Numbered from the stretch's first letter, positions 8,815 through 16,397 are shown. The stretch is DNA of 19,347 bases from CAZYWA01 sp964650975 [NCBI: uncultured bacterium] (GCA_964650975.1 CAZYWA010000092.1:1-19347), one strand, 5' to 3'. Notes: generated by a model from the sequence alone, not told the origin. Numbers and translations: made by a program.

Positions 8815-9863
8815 GCCGATTCCTCGGACGGGACTCCTTCGGCCGCGGCCGAGACCGCGCGAGCGCCCTGAATCGTGCGCCACAACCTCTTGATGAGCGT
8901 GTCGACGCCCTCGCCGGTCGCGGCGGAGATGGGAAGCACCGGGTGACCGAGCGCCGCGAGCTCGGCACGGTACGCGTCGAGCGCGGCGCGCGACTCGGGC
9001 AGATCGATCTTGGTCGGCACCAGGAGCGTCGGCTTGCGATCGAACTCCGGATCGTAGGCCTCGAGCTCGGCGCGCATCAGCCGGTAGCTCTCGAGCGGCG
9101 GCGAGGGAGCCAGCGGGCTCATGTCGATGAGGTGAACCAGCACCGGTGCCCGCTCCACGTGACGCAGGAACTGGTGACCGAGACCGGCCCCGTGGTGCGC
9201 TCCCTCGATGATCCCCGGCAGATCGGCGAGCACGAACGAATCGTGATCGCCGACGCTCACCACGCCGAGAATCGGAGCCTTGGTGGAGAACGGGTAGTCG
9301 GCGATCAGCGGTCGCGCCGCGGAAATGCGAGCCAGCAAGGTCGACTTGCCGGCGTTCGGAAATCCCACCAGCCCGGCATCGGCGATCAGCCGGAGCTCGA
9401 GCCGCAGCCGGTGAGCTTCACCGGGCTTGCCGGCCTGGACGTTCACGGGCGCGCGGCGGGTGGCGCTACGAAACGCGGCGTTGCCCTTCCCGCCCGCGCC
9501 TCCGCGCGCCACGACCAGCGTCTCGCCATGGTGCTCCAGGCTGCCGACCGCGACGTCGCGATCCAGATCGAGCACGCGGGTTCCCACGGGAACCGTGAGC
9601 ACCAGATTGGCGCCCGCTCGACCCTTCTTCTCGTTTCCGCCGCCGTGCGCGCCGCGCTGCGCGCGGAACACCGCGTGCGGGAAGCGCAACTCGAGCAGCG
9701 TGGTGCGCTGCGCGTCGGCCGCCACCACCACGTCCCCGCCGGGCCCGCCGTTCCCGCCGTCCGGTCCACCCTTCGGATTGCGCCGGAAACGCCGGAAGCT
9801 CATGCAGCCGTTCCCGCCATCGCCGGCCTGCACCTGGATCTCCACCTCGTCGACGAACTTCAT
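8811..9863 (-). CDS. obgE: GTPase Obg/CgtA
   Basis: 350 residues from the ATG at 9863, matching the conserved family start MKFVDEVEIQVQAGDGGNG. Residues 1-155 are the glycine-rich Obg fold (GGPDGGNGGPGGDV, GGAGGKGN). The G domain follows, with G1 GFPNAGKST at 167-175, G3 DLPG at 214-217, G4 TKID at 284-287 and G5 SAATGEG. There is no C-terminal OCT domain, so this is the short form. Obg is a ribosome-associated GTPase acting in 50S assembly and growth control. The G4 motif has Thr in place of the usual Asn. A GTG 12 bases upstream (9875) is an alternative start. It lies downstream of rplU-rpmA, its standard neighbours, but a terminator lies between. Confidence 0.95.
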   Translation of the reverse strand: MKFVDEVEIQVQAGDGGNGCMSFRRFRRNPKGGPDGGNGGPGGDVVVAADAQRTTLLELRFPHAVFRAQRGAHGGGNEKKGRAGANLVLTVPVGTRVLDLDRDVAVGSLEHHGETLVVARGGAGGKGNAAFRSATRRAPVNVQAGKPGEAHRLRLELRLIADAGLVGFPNAGKSTLLARISAARPLIADYPFSTKAPILGVVSVGDHDSFVLADLPGIIEGAHHGAGLGHQFLRHVERAPVLVHLIDMSPLAPSPPLESYRLMRAELEAYDPEFDRKPTLLVPTKIDLPESRAALDAYRAELAALGHPVLPISAATGEGVDTLIKRLWRTIQGARAVSAAAEGVPSEESA

Positions 9864-9882
9864 GGCTTGTCCCACGCGCCTT

Positions 9883-9920
9883 CACAACGAAAAGGCCCAC
9901 CGCCTCGCGACAGTGGGCCT
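9883..9920 (-). terminator. Intrinsic terminator/attenuator between rpmA and obgE
   Basis: On the minus strand there is a perfect 8-bp stem (9913-9920 with 9893-9900, AGGCCCAC/GTGGGCCT) with a 12-base loop, followed by TTTCGTTGTG. It begins 34 bases after the rpmA stop and ends about 20 bases before the obgE ATG. It should end most rplU-rpmA transcripts, and any read-through would feed obgE-proBA-rsfS-rlmH. Confidence 0.7.
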
Positions 9921-9954
9921 CTCGACGCTCGAAGGCGCCGTGCTCGAAAAACCG

Positions 9955-10212
9955 TCACGCTTCCACGTGCACCCGCGTGCGGCCGCCCTTCTTGCCGTAG
10001 GTCTCGTAGCGGACCCGGCCCGTGATCTTGGCGAACAGCGTGTAGTCGCGACCCATCCCGACGTTCTGTCCCGGATGCACCACGGTCCCGCACTGTCTCA
10101 CCAGGATGCTTCCCGCCGGCACGTTCTCACCCGCGTACACCTTGATGCCGCGGTGCTGCCCGGGGCTGTCACGGCCGTTGCGGCTCGAGCCCTGACCTTT
10201 TTTGTGAGCCAT
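9955..10212 (-). CDS. rpmA: 50S ribosomal protein L27
   Basis: 85 residues, the normal length. It begins [20 protein letters not shown] and has the family patterns [16 protein letters not shown] and [17 protein letters not shown]27 sits near the peptidyl transferase centre of the 50S subunit. The N-terminus is the direct form without the cleaved Firmicutes-type extension. AGGGAG lies about 8 bases before the ATG. It is the second gene of the rplU-rpmA unit, 32 bases after rplU. Confidence 0.98.
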   Translation of the reverse strand: MAHKKGQGSSRNGRDSPGQHRGIKVYAGENVPAGSILVRQCGTVVHPGQNVGMGRDYTLFAKITGRVRYETYGKKGGRTRVHVEA

Positions 10213-10244
10213 GGCGTCTTCTCCCTGCGCGCGAAAGCCCGCCC

Positions 10245-10562
10245 TCAGGCAGGCACTTGGATCTTGTCGATGCGAAGCACGGTCTGGGCCTGGCGATGGC
10301 CGATGCGGCGCGCGTACTTCTTGCGGCGCTTGTAAGTGAACACGCGGATCTTGGGGCCCCGCTTCTGGCGCACGACTTGGCTCAAGACCTTGGCACCCGC
10401 GACCACCGGCGTTCCGACCAACACGGTCTCACCACCGCCGATCAGCAGCACCCGGTCGAGATCCACCGTCTGCCCGGGCTCGCCGGGAAGCTTCTCGACC
10501 TCGAGCAATGCACCTTCCTCGACTCGATACTGCTTTCCACCGGTCTCGATGACGGCGTACAT
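10245..10562 (-). CDS. rplU: 50S ribosomal protein L21
   Basis: 105 residues (family about 103). It begins [17 protein letters not shown]; the C-terminal half carries the RNA-binding stretch [18 protein letters not shown] and ends [11 protein letters not shown]21 binds 23S rRNA in the 50S subunit. The ATG at 10562 is chosen over an upstream in-frame codon because the family starts here and GGAGAG lies about 6 bases upstream. It is the first gene of the rplU-rpmA unit and has a putative promoter about 70 bases upstream. Confidence 0.98.
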   Translation of the reverse strand: MYAVIETGGKQYRVEEGALLEVEKLPGEPGQTVDLDRVLLIGGGETVLVGTPVVAGAKVLSQVVRQKRGPKIRVFTYKRRKKYARRIGHRQAQTVLRIDKIQVPA

Positions 10563-10630
10563 CGTGCACTCTCCGTCGCGCGGCCGAGAAGGCACGCGCC
10601 AACACGTCGAATTCGCTCGTAAACCGCGGG

Positions 10631-10659
10631 AAGCTAGCCGCCCCGCTCGCGCCTGTCAA
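10631..10659 (-). promoter_or_regulatory. Putative sigma-70-type promoter of rplU-rpmA
   Basis: On the minus strand there is a perfect -35 TTGACA (10654-10659), a 17-base spacer and -10 TAGCTT (10631-10636; 3 of 6 consensus bases). It lies between the response regulator stop and rplU, giving a leader of about 60 bases, which suits a ribosomal protein operon. The -35 is as good as possible and the position is sensible; the -10 is weak. Confidence 0.5.
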
Positions 10660-10688
10660 GGCGACCCCGACCTCGGCGCTGCCCACCC

Positions 10689-11693
10689 TCAGCCGGGTGT
10701 GGGCACGTCCAGCCGCTGCAGCACACCGAGCTCGCGGAGCCGCGCCAGGCTCTTCAGCGTGTCCAGATCGGTCAGACCCGACTCGTCGCACACCTTGGAC
10801 ACGTTCTTGTGCCGTTGCACCAGCAACATCACGTACTTCGCGTTGGCGTCGATCTGGCTCTCGAGAACCTCGTGCTCCGGCCACTCGCCGTATTCCGCGT
10901 CCTCGCCGCCTAGCTCCGCCATCCGCTGATCGTGCTCGATGCGCTGGAAGAGCGCGGTCATGGTGAGGTCCTCGACGTCGCCGAGCCCCGGCCCGGCGGC
11001 CGGCGGCGGCCCCGCGAGCTCGGCCAGGCTCCAGCGCGCGCTGGGCCAGGTGAAGAGCCGGAAGACCGCCTTGAGGCCGATCTGGCGACCTGCCGAAGCG
11101 CTCAGCACCCGATCCTTCGACACCACGATCTCGCCGGTCTCGGCGAAGCGCTTCGCCTCGCGCTCGTCGGTGGGTCCCTCGCTCGTTCCACCGCCGCGGA
11201 TCAACGAGATCCGCGCGGTCTTGTCGTCGAGGCTGATCATCTGCAGGAGATCGGCGAGCGGCGTATCGGCGACCGATCCGGCCACCGGCCTCTTCGCCGA
11301 CTCGGGCGCCTCCTGTTTGCCGCTGCGAGCCAGCAGGTTGCGCACCCGCAGCACCACCTCGTCCCGATCGAATGGCTTCGGGATGTAATCGTCGGCGCCC
11401 ATCTCCAGGCCCTGCAATCGCTTGGGGACGCCGTCGAGGGCGGTCAGGAACATGAACGGGATGTTGCGCGTCTCGGGACGCGCCTTGAGCAGCTGGCACA
11501 GGAAGAAGCCATCCAGGTTCGGCATCTGGATGTCGGAGATGATGAGGTCGGGCTTCTGGCCCATGATCAGGCCGATCGCGCGATCGCCGTCGTCCGCGGT
11601 GAGCACGCGGTAGCCGGCGGCGACCAGCGCTTCCTTCATGGTGGCGAGGATCGCGCGGCTGTCGTCGACGACCAGAACGGTGGGCGTGGCCAT
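10689..11693 (-). CDS. Response regulator: receiver domain plus DUF4388 (PATAN) domain
   Basis: 334 residues. Residues 5-123 form a receiver domain with the acidic pair D10/D11, phosphoacceptor D54 (IISDIQMP), T84 and K106 (KPF). Residues 138-226 match DUF4388/PATAN, beginning GSVADTPLADLLQMISLDDKTARISL and ending GLKAVFRLFTWPSARWSL. Residues about 282-334 look like a winged-helix fold (KNVSKVCDESG...LARLRELGVLQRL). PATAN-type regulators usually act by protein contact rather than as classic DNA-binding regulators. No histidine kinase is in the window. GGAG lies about 9 bases before the ATG at 11693. It is 71 bases downstream of the GH57 gene in the same direction, so it may be co-transcribed; its target is unknown. 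Confidence 0.87.
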   Translation of the reverse strand: MATPTVLVVDDSRAILATMKEALVAAGYRVLTADDGDRAIGLIMGQKPDLIISDIQMPNLDGFFLCQLLKARPETRNIPFMFLTALDGVPKRLQGLEMGADDYIPKPFDRDEVVLRVRNLLARSGKQEAPESAKRPVAGSVADTPLADLLQMISLDDKTARISLIRGGGTSEGPTDEREAKRFAETGEIVVSKDRVLSASAGRQIGLKAVFRLFTWPSARWSLAELAGPPPAAGPGLGDVEDLTMTALFQRIEHDQRMAELGGEDAEYGEWPEHEVLESQIDANAKYVMLLVQRHKNVSKVCDESGLTDLDTLKSLARLRELGVLQRLDVPTPG

Positions 11694-11764
11694 GGCGGGC
11701 TCCGGAGGGCAGGGAGTCGGGCGGGATCGGGTAAAACCCTTCTACAGGCTGGCGGCGGCACCGA

Positions 11765-13375
11765 TCAAGGTGTCGCCCGCCCCGCGAACCAGCGTGGATC
11801 GAATTCGGGCAGCTCGGGGCTCGAGGCTTCCGCCTCGTCGAGCCACTCGAGATCGATGGCGTCGCTCTCGATCTCCTTCTCGAGTCGCGCGAATCGGGCG
11901 CGGTGCTCGCGAATCCGGCGCTCGGCATACTCGCCCACCGTACCGGCGCTCAGCATGAAGCTCCAGTCGCTCGCGAGCGACAGGAGCGCTTCGCGCCCGG
12001 CCTGCCGCAGCGCGCGTCGCGTCGCCGGATCGGCGCTCGATCCCCGCTCGCGCGCCAGCCGCTCCATGCGCTCGGCGACGTCGCGCACTTCCCGGACCGC
12101 CCACGAGTTGGCCGGGTCGAGCCACGACGCCGAGTAGCCGCCCGCCCCCCACGACGACTCCGAGGGCCTGGCCAGTTGCTGAGTCGGCTCGTTCTCGAGG
12201 TAGGCGCTCGGCGTGGTGAGCTCGATCGACCCACCGCGCCGGTGGGCCTCACGCACCAGCGCGTCGAGAAACACCGGTCCTTCGTACCACCAGTGCCCGA
12301 AGAGCTCCGCGTCGAAGGGCGTGACCAGAAGCGGCGGCATGCGCAGCCATTCGGCGAGCGCCGGCGCGCGGGCCAGGCAGCGGTCGACGAACTCGGTGGC
12401 GTGCTGGTGGGCGCGCGCCCGCGCGGCGTCGGGGTCGTAGCGGCGTTTGCGGTCCGAGTTCCGGTCGGTCACCGCGTGGTACTTGATGCCGGTGGGGAAA
12501 CCTCGTCCGTCGGCGGTGCCGGGATCCAGGAACGGGCGCAGGTCGTGCTCGAGGCCCAGGTCGCGGTGGAACTCGCGATAGACCGGATCGCCAGGAAACC
12601 CCGATTCGGCGCTCCAAACCTGGCGCGAGCTCTCGGGATCGCGCGCGAACACCACCAGGCCCGACGGGCTCACGATCGGCGCGTACGGACCGCGCACCGC
12701 GGGCGGCTCGGACGCGGCCAGCCCGTGCGTCTCGACCACCGTCCAGCGAACTCCCAGGTCGTGGTGCAGAATCTCGCCGACCTCGTCGAGCCAGCCGCAC
12801 TCGGGCAACCAAAACCCGGCGGGCGGCGCACCGAAGCGGCGCGTGTGCTGCGCCAGGCCCGTGCGCAGCTGGGCGTGGAGGGCACCGGTCAGTCCCTTGA
12901 GGCTCGGCAGGAAGGCGTGGGTCGCGGCCGTGGTGACGAGCTCAAGACCGCCGCGGCTCGCCACGCGGGCCACGGCACTCAGCAGGTCGGCATCGAGCGC
13001 TCGATAGCGAGCCAAGGCACCGGTGAACCGGTCGAGATAGAGCTGCGCCAGTCGCCGCAGCTCGGCATCCTCGCGATGGCGCCGGCACTCGCTCTCGGCG
13101 AGCCGCGCCAGCGCGCCCAACCGGCGCTCGACACGCTCTCGCAGGAGCCCGTCGTCGAGCATGGCCGCCAGCGTGGGGCTGACGCTCAAGGTGAGCGCGA
13201 AGCGCACGCCGTCGCGATGCCAGGTCTCGAAGACGTCGATGAGCGGCAGGTAGCACTCGGCGATCGCCTGCGTCAGCCACGCCTCTTCGAGCACGTCCTC
13301 GTCGGAGGCGTGCCGCACCCAGGGCAGATGCGCGTGAAGGACGAGCGCCAGGCGAAGTTGCGGTGTCGACGCCAC
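11765..13375 (-). CDS. GH57 1,4-alpha-glucan branching enzyme (DUF1957-containing)
   Basis: 536 residues, close to the ~520-530 of characterised GH57 branching enzymes. Family motifs are LHAHLPWVRH at 13-22, TTAATHAFLP at 148-157, FWLPECG at 188-194 with E192 as the expected nucleophile, FDAELFGHWWYEGP at 354-367 with D355 as the expected acid/base, SSWGAGGYSASWLDPAN, and SDWSFMLSAG near the C-terminus. These enzymes cut an alpha-1,4-glucan and re-attach the piece by an alpha-1,6 bond, in glycogen or other alpha-glucan synthesis in the cytoplasm. The start is a GTG at 13375, 19 bases after the DUF4912 stop, with a weak ribosome binding site. No glycogen synthase or ADP-glucose enzyme is in view. 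The family call is firm; the exact product is inferred. Confidence 0.88.
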   Translation of the reverse strand: MASTPQLRLALVLHAHLPWVRHASDEDVLEEAWLTQAIAECYLPLIDVFETWHRDGVRFALTLSVSPTLAAMLDDGLLRERVERRLGALARLAESECRRHREDAELRRLAQLYLDRFTGALARYRALDADLLSAVARVASRGGLELVTTAATHAFLPSLKGLTGALHAQLRTGLAQHTRRFGAPPAGFWLPECGWLDEVGEILHHDLGVRWTVVETHGLAASEPPAVRGPYAPIVSPSGLVVFARDPESSRQVWSAESGFPGDPVYREFHRDLGLEHDLRPFLDPGTADGRGFPTGIKYHAVTDRNSDRKRRYDPDAARARAHQHATEFVDRCLARAPALAEWLRMPPLLVTPFDAELFGHWWYEGPVFLDALVREAHRRGGSIELTTPSAYLENEPTQQLARPSESSWGAGGYSASWLDPANSWAVREVRDVAERMERLARERGSSADPATRRALRQAGREALLSLASDWSFMLSAGTVGEYAERRIREHRARFARLEKEIESDAIDLEWLDEAEASSPELPEFDPRWFAGRATP

Positions 13376-13394
13376 CGGCGTGGAAGCCTACCGG

Positions 13395-14582
13395 TCAGCG
13401 GCGATCGTTGCCGCGCAGCCGCTCGACGGCCTTCGACACCGCCCAGGCGCCGAGCCGGACGAGCCCGGAAGCGACACCGAGAGCACCGGTGACGACCTGA
13501 AGCGTGCCGCGCCCCAGAGCCGCGACGCCGGCGGCGAGCTGGTCCGCGCCCGGCGGCGAGTCGCGGCGCGCGACCGCATCCGTCGGGCCCGGCTCGCGTG
13601 TGCGTTGCGGCAAGAGACGCCGGTCCAGCGCTCCTCCCGGGGTGCGCTCCGGCTCCTGGTCGCTCACGTCCGCCGGCGACCACACGGCTTCTGCGGCCAC
13701 CGGATGACCGCCCGCGGCTTGCGTTGCGGAGGTCATGGCGTCCGGCGTGAGGGATGCGGTCGGTGGCGGTAGCGCCGGTGCGGGATCGGCGGAGAGTCGG
13801 GCGATCGGTTCGTGAGCGGCGGCCGTGACCGACGAGATCGACGGCTGCGGTGCAGCCGGCGGCGGCGGGACGAGGGGTTCTCGCTCGAACGATGCGGTGC
13901 CGATTGGGCTCGCCGTGAGCGGACGCCACGCCTCGCTCGCCCCGCGCTCGGACGATGGACCGAAACCGCCACCCAGCGAAGTCGCGGTGCCCGCGGCCGA
14001 CGGCCAGCCACCCACCCACCCGGGAGCGACGCCGGCGGGAACCACGGCAGTGCCCGGTGGGACGCTGCCGATACCGACGCTCCGCGGGAATTCTTGAGCC
14101 ACGCTGACCACCGCCCCCGGCGCCGCGAACGCGGGTGCCACCGTCGTCCACCGCACCACGTCGGCGGACGGTGCCGTCACCACCGGAGGCAGCGCGCGAG
14201 GCATCTCGACCCGGCCGGAGCGCGCCACCGGCACGAAGCTGCCATCGCCCGCGGAGATCCCGATCTCCACGACCTGGCTCGAACCCGGGCGCGCCACCCG
14301 CAGGAATGCATCGCGATCGGCGTCCGAGACGTCGAACTCGAGCACGTCGCCATCGTTCGAGCCGTCGACCCTCGGTCCGCTGGCCTCGTGCGCACGCACC
14401 ACCAGCCGGCTCGAAAGAGCACTCGACGCGAGCCGCGCGCGGGCGGTTGTGAGGCCCTCCTCGGGGATGTCCCAGTACGCGTAGATCACGTCGGGATCGC
14501 GCGCCAGCGCCACGATCCGCGGCTCGATGGCGCGCTGGCTGGCCGCGTCCTTCGCGCTCGACTGCGACACCGTGGTCTTCAT
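13395..14582 (-). CDS. DUF4912 domain protein with long Ala/Pro-rich linker and C-terminal amphipathic segment
   Basis: 395 residues. Residues about 18-130 match DUF4912: the IYAYWDIPEEG core at 33-43, then LEFDVSD and a VEIGISAGDGSFVPVARSG strand pair. Residues 130-335 are a low-complexity Ala/Pro/Val/Ser linker. Residues about 343-390 form Gly/Ala/Val-rich helices (LGRGTLQVVTGALGVASGLV) ending in a basic tail, which could bind a surface or membrane. The function of DUF4912 is unknown to me; I infer a link to carbohydrate because the next gene, 19 bases on, is a GH57 enzyme. GGAG lies about 8 bases before the ATG at 14582, and both sit within the 3' arm of a perfect inverted repeat. Not a signal-peptide protein. 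Confidence 0.8.
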   Translation of the reverse strand: MKTTVSQSSAKDAASQRAIEPRIVALARDPDVIYAYWDIPEEGLTTARARLASSALSSRLVVRAHEASGPRVDGSNDGDVLEFDVSDADRDAFLRVARPGSSQVVEIGISAGDGSFVPVARSGRVEMPRALPPVVTAPSADVVRWTTVAPAFAAPGAVVSVAQEFPRSVGIGSVPPGTAVVPAGVAPGWVGGWPSAAGTATSLGGGFGPSSERGASEAWRPLTASPIGTASFEREPLVPPPPAAPQPSISSVTAAAHEPIARLSADPAPALPPPTASLTPDAMTSATQAAGGHPVAAEAVWSPADVSDQEPERTPGGALDRRLLPQRTREPGPTDAVARRDSPPGADQLAAGVAALGRGTLQVVTGALGVASGLVRLGAWAVSKAVERLRGNDRR

Positions 14583-14612
14583 CTCGATCTCCGCGCTCAG
14601 TGAGATCGAGAT
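14580..14612 (-). promoter_or_regulatory. Perfect 11-bp inverted repeat covering the SD and start codon of the DUF4912 gene
   Basis: ATCTCGATCTC at 14581-14591 is the exact reverse complement of GAGATCGAGAT at 14602-14612, with a 10-base loop. In the minus-strand transcript the 3' arm contains most of the GGAG ribosome binding site and the first two bases of the ATG. Folding would hide the start site; as DNA the dyad could instead be an operator. No T-run follows, so it is not a simple terminator. Confidence 0.6.
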
Positions 14613-14653
14613 ACCGCAGCACGCGCGTCGCGGCTAGGCGGCTCCCAGGTGTC

Positions 14654-15331
14654 TCACCTGCGTCCGATCCAGCTGGTGCCGATGGGCCACGCGAGCGCGG
14701 GCGCCAGGCGATCGAGAACCCGGAGCCGCTCCACGATCGCGAACCCGGCAAGCCGCAGCGGGAACGCGGGACCGGTGGGCGGCCACACGAACCGGTAAAG
14801 ATGCGCGAGCACCGTGCCGATTCCGCTCAGCCTTCCAGGACCGCACGAGTGCATGGTGAAGCCCGCGTCCTCGAGTAGCTCGCGAATGCCGTCGGGCGTG
14901 AACCGCCACCGATCCACCGGGAAGAGATGCACCTCGTGAAGGAACGGTACCCAGACATAGAGCGGCGCTCCGGGCGCGAGCGCCCGCGCCAGCTCCGCGA
15001 TCACCGCCGCCGGCCGATCGACGTGCTCGAGCACCGCGACCAGCAACGCGGCCTCCAGCGCGCGCGGCGCGAACGGCAGTCGCTCGAGGTCCGCCACGAT
15101 CGCAGGACGCGCGTCGGGGTCGCGATCGAGACTCAGAACCTCGCCACCCGACCGCGCCGTCGGCGACAGTCCCGAGCCCAGGTCCCACACCCGCAAGCCG
15201 CGCGCGGGACCCGCGAGGAAGGCCCGGATCTCCTGCTCCGCCAGGTAGCGAGCCGGCGAGTGGAGGTAGCGATCGCGGAGCGTCGGGCCGGAAGCGCGGG
15301 GCTCGCGATCCCCGCCGCCCGCGACGCTCAC
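14654..15331 (-). CDS. Class I SAM-dependent methyltransferase (Methyltransf_11 type)
   Basis: 225 residues from a GTG that overlaps the acyltransferase stop by 4 bases (GTGA). SAM-binding motif I is VWDLGSG at 48-54, the acidic end of strand 2 is LSLDRDPD at 67-73, then ADLERLPF and the post-motif LEHVDRPAAVIAELARAL (101-118). The stretch VWVPFLHEVHLFPVDRWRFT followed by GIRELLEDAGF is common in methyltransferases of cell-surface glycan and lipid clusters. The substrate cannot be read from the sequence. Tight coupling to a hexapeptide acyltransferase, and the nearby DUF4912 and GH57 genes, suggest a glycan, but this is inference. Confidence 0.85.
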   Translation of the reverse strand: MSVAGGGDREPRASGPTLRDRYLHSPARYLAEQEIRAFLAGPARGLRVWDLGSGLSPTARSGGEVLSLDRDPDARPAIVADLERLPFAPRALEAALLVAVLEHVDRPAAVIAELARALAPGAPLYVWVPFLHEVHLFPVDRWRFTPDGIRELLEDAGFTMHSCGPGRLSGIGTVLAHLYRFVWPPTGPAFPLRLAGFAIVERLRVLDRLAPALAWPIGTSWIGRR

Positions 15332-15939
15332 GAGCCGCGCTCGTGCGGTTCACGCACCCACTCGCCTTTCGCGAAATCGAACCGCTTCACCACCCGCGCA
15401 GGATTCCCGGCGACCACGGTCGCGGCCGGCACGTCCTCGATCACCACCGCGTTGGCGCCCACCACCGCGTTGTCTCCGATCGTGAGGCCGTGTGCCCCGA
15501 TGAGTGCCGCACCCACGCCGACCCACACGCTCCGCCCGATCACCACGAACCCGGGAACGGCGAGGCCTTGATGCGCGATGGGGCGCGTGGGATCGGCGTA
15601 CGCGTGATTGTGATCGGTGATGTACGTGTGGTGCGCCACGTACGACCACGGGCCGAGCTCGACGCGCCGGGCGGCGGTGATGCAAGCGCGCATCCCCACG
15701 TACGAATCCGAGCCGATGGTGAGCCGCGTGCCCTCCGCGAAACCGTGCTGGACGTGCAGCCAGGCGTCGCGATCGATGGTGACGCGATCGCCGAGCTCCA
15801 TGCCCTCGCCGCCTTCCACGCGCAGCCCGGGCTCGAGCCGCACGCCCGCGCCGAGGGCCGCGAAGCGGTAAGCGTCGCGCACGTCATGGGGAGCGCCGAG
15901 AAGAAGCCGCAGCCGGTCGAGCAGCCGTAGACGACCCAC
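15328..15939 (-). CDS. Left-handed beta-helix (hexapeptide repeat) O-acyltransferase
   Basis: 203 residues from the GTG at 15939. Many imperfect hexapeptide turns run from about 31 to 182 (for example LTIGSD, VELGPWSYVAHH, LTIGDNAVVGANAVVIEDVPA) and end in the GNPARVVKRF signature of the WbbJ/maltose-acetyltransferase group. ITDHNH at 107-112 holds the likely catalytic histidine. Such trimeric enzymes move an acetyl or other acyl group from acyl-CoA to a sugar hydroxyl. The start is uncertain: a GTG at 15969 is also in frame, neither has a clear ribosome binding site, and longer readings would overlap the divergent lipoprotein gene. It is the first gene of the minus-strand block and is coupled to the methyltransferase. 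Confidence 0.85.
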   Translation of the reverse strand: MGRLRLLDRLRLLLGAPHDVRDAYRFAALGAGVRLEPGLRVEGGEGMELGDRVTIDRDAWLHVQHGFAEGTRLTIGSDSYVGMRACITAARRVELGPWSYVAHHTYITDHNHAYADPTRPIAHQGLAVPGFVVIGRSVWVGVGAALIGAHGLTIGDNAVVGANAVVIEDVPAATVVAGNPARVVKRFDFAKGEWVREPHERGS

Positions 15940-15956
15940 GGGGGCAACGCTACCAT
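15928..15956 (+). promoter_or_regulatory. Putative promoter of the plus-strand operon
   Basis: TAGACG (15928-15933; 4 of 6 for the -35), a 17-base spacer and TACCAT (15951-15956; 4 of 6 for the -10) lie just upstream of the lipoprotein gene and overlap the start of the divergent acyltransferase gene. This would give a leader of about 23 bases. Support is spacing and partial consensus only. Confidence 0.3.
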
Positions 15957-15985
15957 GCCGGCGAACCACGAACCGGAAGGTACGA

Positions 15986-16393
15986 ATGATGACGCGACTC
16001 GCGCCGCTCTCTTCGTTGCTCGTCGCAACGATGCTGCTGTCGTTCGCTCCCGCCTGCTCGAAGAACGCCAAGGATCTGGTGACCCTGGGCGATGCCGCGG
16101 CGGGTGCCAGCGCCGGCGAGCCGATCACCGTCGGCCAGCTGCTGATGAACGCCGGCGGATTTCTCGACAAGACGGTGAAGCTCAAGGCGGAGCTGGGCGA
16201 GAAGGGCAACGTGGTGGACGGCTACGCCCGTCTCACCGTGGTCTCCGCCAGCGGCCCGTTCGAGCTACGGGTGGCCGACAAGTACCAGCCGGCGCTCGAC
16301 AAGCTCAAGCCGAACGACACGTTCATCGCGATCGGTCAGATCGCGACCGCGGGCTCCGAAGCGAACCCGCGCATGGTCTTCCAGGTCGACTGA
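15986..16393 (+). CDS. Small predicted lipoprotein, possible OB-fold
   Basis: 135 residues. A signal peptide (LSSLLVATMLLSFAPAC) ends in a possible lipobox cysteine C24; the residues before it (APA) are an imperfect lipobox. The mature part, about 45-135, reads like a small beta barrel: ITVGQLL...GFLDKTVKLKAELG, then ARLTVVSASGPFELRVAD, then LKPNDTFIAIGQIA and MVFQVD, as in secreted OB-fold proteins. I do not recognise a named family. There are two adjacent ATG codons (15986, 15989); GGAAGG lies 5 or 8 bases upstream, so the second may be the true start. It lies 4 bases before the carboxypeptidase gene, suggesting an envelope role. Confidence 0.72.
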   Translation: MMTRLAPLSSLLVATMLLSFAPACSKNAKDLVTLGDAAAGASAGEPITVGQLLMNAGGFLDKTVKLKAELGEKGNVVDGYARLTVVSASGPFELRVADKYQPALDKLKPNDTFIAIGQIATAGSEANPRMVFQVD

Positions 16394-16397
16394 GCGA

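Noticed and set aside
15940-16209. Long N-terminal extension of the acyltransferase reading frame
   Set aside because: It would cover the divergent lipoprotein gene, and its sequence does not resemble the hexapeptide acyltransferase family; the GTG at 15939 is preferred.
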